Assembly (NCBI GenBank): GCA_003138365.1 | Contig: PLFY01000189.1 | Location: 48,994-90,968, forward strand | DNA length: 41,975 nt | Direction of reading: 5' to 3' | From: Acidobacteriaceae bacterium | GTDB lineage: Bacteria; Acidobacteriota; Terriglobia; Terriglobales; Acidobacteriaceae | Shown here: one piece after another, positions 38,020 through 41,975 of the stretch | Layout of the letters: the number at the start of each line of letters is the position of its first letter | Position numbering within the stretch: position 1 is the stretch's first letter | Notes under the pieces: model-generated | Databases searched by the model: none | What the model was told of the DNA's origin: nothing | Seen by the model: the letters and a program-made list of their open reading frames with translations, nothing else | Made by a program: the position numbers and the translations under genes

Positions 38020-38745
38020 ATGTTTGAAGATTCCACGTTTGCATCAGGAAACCGGATTAAGAGTAAGAGCGGCCGTTGGATGCTTGTGACAGGATTGATC
38101 AATTTTTCCATTCTTGTGTTGATGGTCCTTATCCCCCTCATCCATCCCGAGGCGTTGCCCAGTGCCATGATGGTGACGCAATTGACAGTCCCGCCGCCAC
38201 CACCGCCTCCTCCGCCGCCACCACCCCCGCCGGAGGTGGTGCATGTAGTGCATGTGCAGTCGGAGATGATGAACAATCAGCTTACGGCTCCCACCAGGAT
38301 TCCGCATGACATCAAGATGGTTGCCGAGAAGGAAGCGCCGCCAACTTCGGGCTTTGGCGTGGCCGGAATGGAAGGCCTGGGCGGTAGCAGCGGCGGCGTG
38401 ATCGGTGGCATCTTCAGTGGACAGTCGGGCCCCAAGGTGAAGGCTGAGGCCCCCAAGAAGGTGAACATCTCCGGTGGCGTGGCGCAGGGCATGTTGCTCC
38501 AAAAGACGATTCCCATGTATCCTCCCATCGCCAAAGCGGCTCGTGTCCAGGGAACGGTGGTGCTGCAGGCCACCATCTCGAAGACGGGAACGATCGAAGG
38601 TCTGCACGTCATCAGTGGACCGGCCATGTTGCAGCAGGCGGCCATGGATGCGGTGAGGTCCTGGCGGTACAGGCCCTACCTGCTCAACAACGAGCCGGTG
38701 GAAGTGGAAACCACGGTGAACGTAGTCTTCACCCTGGGTGGATGA
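38020..38745 (+). CDS. TonB-family energy transducer
   Basis: A 241-residue protein. One N-terminal helix (about residues 21-41, MLVTGLINFSILVLMVLIPL) is followed by 14 consecutive prolines (57-70), a Gly-rich linker, and a C-terminal TonB domain (MYPPIAKAARVQGTVVLQATISKTGTIEGL, AVRSWRYRPYL, TTVNVVFTLGG). It would carry energy from the ExbBD motor to outer-membrane receptors. GAGG lies nine bases before the ATG. The proline run would stall ribosomes without EF-P. A terminator separates it from exbB, so it may be its own transcript. Confidence 0.9.
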   Translation: MFEDSTFASGNRIKSKSGRWMLVTGLINFSILVLMVLIPLIHPEALPSAMMVTQLTVPPPPPPPPPPPPPPEVVHVVHVQSEMMNNQLTAPTRIPHDIKMVAEKEAPPTSGFGVAGMEGLGGSSGGVIGGIFSGQSGPKVKAEAPKKVNISGGVAQGMLLQKTIPMYPPIAKAARVQGTVVLQATISKTGTIEGLHVISGPAMLQQAAMDAVRSWRYRPYLLNNEPVEVETTVNVVFTLGG

Positions 38746-38756
38746 GGAACCCTTTG

Positions 38757-38792
38757 GCTTCTACCCGCATTTTGGGTAGAAGCTTTGTTTTT
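38757..38792 (+). terminator. Intrinsic terminator after the tonB-like gene
   Basis: GCTTCTACCC (38757-38766) pairs perfectly with GGGTAGAAGC (38774-38783) around a seven-base loop. TTTGTTTTT follows. It is 12 bases after the stop. The exbB gene should then have a separate promoter or depend on read-through. Confidence 0.88.
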
Positions 38793-38887
38793 GACCTGAA
38801 TGCGAATCCGGAAAGAGCCGCATTCCCAGCAACCCTCCGCCGCGGCGGAATGCACTTCACAACAAACTCCTTAGGAGGAACGATTCA

Positions 38888-39628
38888 GTGATTCTCGCTC
38901 AGTTCGCACATCTCGCTTCGCACACAGTCAGCAGCCTTGCACTCTTCCAGGAAGACCAGGCGGTCGGCTTCAGCCCCATGCAGCTTTGGGACCACATGGG
39001 ATGGGCCGTACGCGCCATCGCCATCGTTCTTTTCATCGAGTCGATCTGGTCGCTGGCCGTAATGATCGACCGTTACCTGTACTTCTCCGCCGCCCGCAAG
39101 CAATCGCGCGAATTCGCGCCCAAGGTTGCCGGCGCCCTGAAGGACAGCAAGCTGGAAGAAGCCATCAAAATCGCCGACCGGAACAAGAAGTCTCATCTGG
39201 CCGAGGTTGTGACGGCTGGATTGCAGGAGTTTCGCTCTTCAGGCGGTTCGCCGACAGAGGAGACCATCCAGAGCTCAGGACGCGCGTTGGAGAGGGCTGA
39301 GGCCATCGTTCACGCTAAGCTGAAGAGGGGCCTTTCCGTTCTGGCCACCATCGGCGCCACGGCTCCATTCGTTGGATTGCTCGGCACCGTCATCGGCATT
39401 CTGCACGCCTTCCAGCAGATCGCCACCCAGAAGACTTCGGGCATCGGCGCGGTCGCCGGTGGTATTTCCGAGGCCCTTGTAACCACGGCGTTCGGCCTGC
39501 TGGTGGCCATTCCCGCCGTCATGACGTTCAACTACTTCACCGGGCGTGTCGAAAATTTCGACGTCGAGATGGACAACTCCTCGAGCGAACTGATCGACTA
39601 CTTCATCAAGCAAAGCCACAAGCGCTAA
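38888..39628 (+). CDS. exbB: ExbB/TolQ-family proton channel protein
   Basis: A 246-residue motor protein with three membrane helices. A helix at about residues 40-60 (AIAIVLFIESIWSLAVMIDRYL) is followed by a long cytoplasmic loop, then LSVLATIGATAPFVGLLGTVIGI and SEALVTTAFGLLVAIPAVMTFNYF, the TolQ/ExbB signature. It starts at GTG 38888, with AGGAGG nine bases upstream. It works with ExbD subunits to energise TonB. exbD follows after 149 bases. Confidence 0.93.
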   Translation: MILAQFAHLASHTVSSLALFQEDQAVGFSPMQLWDHMGWAVRAIAIVLFIESIWSLAVMIDRYLYFSAARKQSREFAPKVAGALKDSKLEEAIKIADRNKKSHLAEVVTAGLQEFRSSGGSPTEETIQSSGRALERAEAIVHAKLKRGLSVLATIGATAPFVGLLGTVIGILHAFQQIATQKTSGIGAVAGGISEALVTTAFGLLVAIPAVMTFNYFTGRVENFDVEMDNSSSELIDYFIKQSHKR

Positions 39629-39777
39629 TCGGTTGTCGGTTCGAGCGAGAGTTTTTTGGGGGGCAGCGGAGCGATCTCTCTTCTGCCCGCCGATTTGAGC
39701 CTCACGCCGGCCAGGTGCTTTGCAGCAACGCCGGAAGCCATCCGGATTAAAAATTCTTTTGGCACGGAGCCCAAACA

Positions 39778-40218
39778 ATGGGAATCGCGGTTCGCAACGA
39801 AGGCAGTAAGGTCAACTCGAATATCAACGTTACCCCCATGGTAGACGTGATGCTGGTGCTTCTGATCATCTTCATGGTCATCACCCCCATGCTCCAGAAC
39901 AAAGTGTCCATCGACATGGCAAAGGTCGATAACCCTACCAACATGCCGGACGCGGACAAGGAAGACGCCATCGTCGTCGCGATTACGCGGGACGGAGGGG
40001 TTTTTCTGGGGCAGAACAAGGTCGCCGTGACTGAGCTTGGCGGCTTGGTGCGCGACAAGCTGGCTGACAAGCCTGGCAAGACGATCTACGTTCGGGCAGA
40101 TGCCCGTGCGCAGTTCCGGGCAGTTGAAGACGCCATCGACGCAGTGCGCTCCGCCGGCGTGGACGACGTGGGCTTGCTGACGCAGAAGCGCGAAGGCCCC
40201 GCTCCAGCTGGTCAGTGA
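39778..40218 (+). CDS. exbD: ExbD/TolR-family protein, first copy
   Basis: A 146-residue ExbD with a cytoplasmic lead (NINVTPMVD), a single helix with the channel Asp (VDVMLVLLIIFMVI), and a periplasmic domain (KTIYVRADARAQFRAVEDAIDAVRSAGVDDVGLLT). GGAG lies eight bases before the ATG. A second, different exbD follows after 55 bases, which is common in bacteria with many TonB-dependent receptors. Confidence 0.93.
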   Translation: MGIAVRNEGSKVNSNINVTPMVDVMLVLLIIFMVITPMLQNKVSIDMAKVDNPTNMPDADKEDAIVVAITRDGGVFLGQNKVAVTELGGLVRDKLADKPGKTIYVRADARAQFRAVEDAIDAVRSAGVDDVGLLTQKREGPAPAGQ

Positions 40219-40273
40219 TTTTACCTGTGGGTTGTCTCTTTAACGATTTGCGGAAAACAAGGAGTTTTAAGCC

Positions 40274-40714
40274 ATGTCAATGACAACTGGTGGAGGCGCG
40301 GGAGGCTACTCGTCCGACATCAATGTTACCCCGATGATCGACATTCTTCTGGTGCTTTTGATCATCTTCATGGTCATTGTGCCGACGGTGCCGAAGGGAC
40401 TGGATGCGCTGGTTCCCCAGCCGCCCAAGGACCCGACCAAGACCCCGCCGACGACCGACCGTACCATCGTGGTGCAGGTGATCTACCGCCCCGGTCAGAC
40501 CCCGGCATACAAGATCAATGAGACCGACTACCCCAAGGCAGAATTGCTCCCGAAGCTGACCGAGATTTATGCCAATCGGGCTGAGCGCATCATGTTCGTC
40601 AAAGGCGACGACGATGTCAACTTTGCGTACGTTGCCGAGGTGATCGATATCGGCCGGGCGGCCAACGTGGATCACATCGGGTTGATGACGCCGAAGATTA
40701 TGGCGGGCCAGTAG
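40274..40714 (+). CDS. exbD: ExbD/TolR-family protein, second copy
   Basis: A 146-residue paralogue of the gene before it. The same lead and helix are seen (DINVTPMIDILLVLLIIFMVI, with the channel Asp). The periplasmic part differs, with a Pro-rich link (VPQPPKDPTKTPPTTDRT) and IMFVKGDDDVNFAYVAEVIDIGRAANVDHIGLMTPK. AAGGAG lies ten bases before the ATG. The two ExbDs could form mixed dimers in one motor or serve different partners. Confidence 0.92.
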   Translation: MSMTTGGGAGGYSSDINVTPMIDILLVLLIIFMVIVPTVPKGLDALVPQPPKDPTKTPPTTDRTIVVQVIYRPGQTPAYKINETDYPKAELLPKLTEIYANRAERIMFVKGDDDVNFAYVAEVIDIGRAANVDHIGLMTPKIMAGQ

Positions 40715-41029
40715 CCGGTTGCGTAGGGGCAATCTTCTGTGAGAGGAAGCTTGCAGTGGCAAATCGACGCCAGCCATGCGGCGGGAGTCGATCGCAAAGG
40801 CCTAATGAAGCGCAGAGTTCAGGCTGGCCGCCAGGGGCTGGGGCAGTTCCAGGGCTTCGGTTCATCCCAGGGTGGATGGTTCCGTCCGGAGGCGCTTCGG
40901 CGGTTCATTTTGGCAGCAAGCAGGAGTACAATTTTTTCATCCTGGTTTCGGAACTCCCACCCGCGGCCAGCTGCATAAGAATCCAGGCGTGCAATCGATA
41001 GAGACGACCTGAAGGAGAAGGATACGAAC
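40715..41029 (+). other. Intergenic region before the TPR lipoprotein gene
   Basis: No gene is supported; a 79-81-codon frame runs through it without family likeness. A TACAAT hexamer at 40927-40932 is a possible -10 box for the next gene, with a poor -35 (TTCATT) at 17 bases. GGAG of the ribosome site of the next gene is near 41014-41019. Confidence 0.4.
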
Positions 41030-41866
41030 ATGAATGGACCCGCACGATTTATGGCGCTCGCGGTTGCCCTTGCCGGCATGGTGATTTCCATGAGCGGGTG
41101 CGCAAAACTTGAAGCTCGCGACCAGTTGAACAAGGGAGTTGATGCTTACAAAGGCGCCCGGTATGAAGAGGCGATCGGACACTTCCAGAAGGCCACGCAA
41201 CTGGATCCGGGTTTGCCGATGGCGAAGAGCTATCTGGCGACAGCGCTGGCGCAGAACGTGGTTCCGGGCTTGGATACGCCGGAGAATATGAAGACCGCGA
41301 ATCTGTCGATCGACATGTTCAAAGAGGTTCTGCAGAAGGATCCGAACGACGTCAACAGCATGAAGCAGATTGCAGGCATTTATTACAACATCAAGAAGTT
41401 GGATGATGCCAAAGCATGGCAGATGAAGGTTTTGGCGGTGGACCCGAAGGATCCCGAGGCTGCTTACACCATCGGCGCGATTGACTGGACCCTGGCGCAC
41501 GAGAACTTGCTGAAGGCATTGTTGCCGGCGGGCATTAACGACGACGGTGAAGGCAACGCCAAGGCGCCGAAGAAGATCATGGAACCAATCAAGGCGGAGA
41601 ACGGTCCTCTCGTGGAGGAGGGCCTGCAATATTTGAACCAGGCGGTGGCGAACCGGCCCAATTATGACGAAGCGATGGCCTACCTGAACCTGACCTACCG
41701 GCGCAAGGCGGACGTGGACTACGGCGATGAGGCCGCCCGCAAGGCCGATGTGGCGGAGGCGGAAGACTGGCGCGCCAAGGCGATGGGTACGCGCAAGGAA
41801 AATGAAGCAAAGAAAAATGCTGGGCCTGGCGGCATCACCATCGATTCAAGCGGCAACCTGAAGTAA
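41030..41866 (+). CDS. TPR-repeat lipoprotein
   Basis: A 278-residue lipoprotein. The signal peptide ends in the lipobox MSGC (C24). Tetratricopeptide units follow: KGVDAYKGARYEEAIGHFQKATQLDP, a second in the next stretch, and IAGIYYNIKKLDDAKAWQMKVLAVDPKDPEAAYTIG; a further one covers LQYLNQAVANRPNYDEAMAYLNL. The tail is charged, then Gly-rich (GPGGITIDSSGNLK). Such proteins act as scaffolds in envelope assembly or transport; partner unknown. AAGGAGAAGGA lies before the ATG. A long hairpin follows the stop. Confidence 0.87.
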   Translation: MNGPARFMALAVALAGMVISMSGCAKLEARDQLNKGVDAYKGARYEEAIGHFQKATQLDPGLPMAKSYLATALAQNVVPGLDTPENMKTANLSIDMFKEVLQKDPNDVNSMKQIAGIYYNIKKLDDAKAWQMKVLAVDPKDPEAAYTIGAIDWTLAHENLLKALLPAGINDDGEGNAKAPKKIMEPIKAENGPLVEEGLQYLNQAVANRPNYDEAMAYLNLTYRRKADVDYGDEAARKADVAEAEDWRAKAMGTRKENEAKKNAGPGGITIDSSGNLK

Positions 41867-41883
41867 ATTCAGGGCGTCGCAGG

Positions 41884-41928
41884 CAGATGGAAATGGCCCC
41901 CGCACTGCGCGGGGGCCATTTCCGTCTG
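41884..41928 (+). terminator. Long hairpin after the TPR lipoprotein gene
   Basis: Twenty bases at 41884-41903 pair with 41909-41928 around a five-base loop, with one G-U pair. The centre is GGCCCCCGC with GCGGGGGCC. It lies 17 bases after the stop. The T-run of a standard terminator is missing, but the stem is strong enough to stop transcription or protect the 3' end. Confidence 0.7.
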
Positions 41929-41935
41929 GCGGTCT

Positions 41936-41964
41936 TTGACCGTCTGGTTATGTACCGGTAAAAA
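41936..41964 (+). promoter_or_regulatory. Possible promoter at right edge
   Basis: TTGACC (41936-41941, five of six matches to the -35 box) is followed after 17 bases by TAAAAA (41959-41964, four of six to the -10 box). It would serve a gene beyond the window edge. The call rests on the hexamers alone. Confidence 0.3.
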
Positions 41965-41975
41965 GTGTAGCGCCG

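Noticed and set aside
40739-40978. 79-81-codon frames between exbD and the TPR lipoprotein
   Set aside because: Low-complexity products (Gly, Gln, Arg) without motifs; one frame crosses the probable -10 box of the next gene.

Overview
The window comes from a GC-rich bacterium, most likely an Acidobacteriota of the Terriglobia type. The evidence is the Alternative Complex III plus A2-type cytochrome oxidase operon, a giant secreted choice-of-anchor-D protein with a glycine-rich tail, and many short palindromic intergenic elements. This placement is inference from gene content and style; no rRNA or tRNA gene is present to confirm it.

Layout. 1-7.1 kb: mixed accessory and housekeeping genes. 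These are a chloroperoxidase-like alpha/beta hydrolase (+), an Orc1-like AAA ATPase with an AT-rich upstream tract (-), hemB (-), a zinc-ribbon membrane protein (-), a secreted esterase (-) and a membrane-anchored Ser/Thr kinase (+). 7.2-9.4 kb (-): a Phd/YefM-type antitoxin with a frameshifted PIN-domain toxin, then a 60-aa membrane protein overlapping an Amt ammonium transporter. 9.85-10.3 kb: a small membrane protein.

10.7-24.4 kb: one long, tightly packed + strand respiratory operon, actA-actB-actC-actD-actE-actF, an unnamed membrane-anchored protein, SCO, coxB-coxA-coxC-coxD, closed by an intrinsic terminator. The products would take electrons from quinol through Alternative Complex III to cytochrome c and an A2-type haem-copper oxidase. 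SCO would deliver copper to the CuA site.

24.8-30.2 kb: a secreted protein of about 1800 residues, with an Asp-box beta-propeller, six choice-of-anchor-D repeats and an unusual C-terminal anchor. 30.4-32.3 kb: gatC-gatA. 32.5-34.2 kb: a secreted hypothetical protein, an FmdE-domain protein, and a 35-aa single-helix protein on the - strand. 34.4-37.8 kb: a good promoter, a possible structured RNA, then yajC-secD-secF. 38.0-41.9 kb: tonB, a terminator, exbB-exbD-exbD and a TPR lipoprotein.

The most interesting layer is not the genes but the small repeats. At least three families of hairpin-forming elements recur: a GGCACG-type palindrome; a TCTCCC...GGGGCACCC hairpin; and runs built on GTCAGTG or GGGATCAGG. 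They sit at gene ends, and several lie inside open reading frames, forming the N-terminal codons of actB and actE. Also worth checking are the VapC frameshift, the promoter plus closing-stem RNA candidate upstream of yajC, the 35-aa sORF, and a degenerate direct repeat with a palindromic core upstream of actA.
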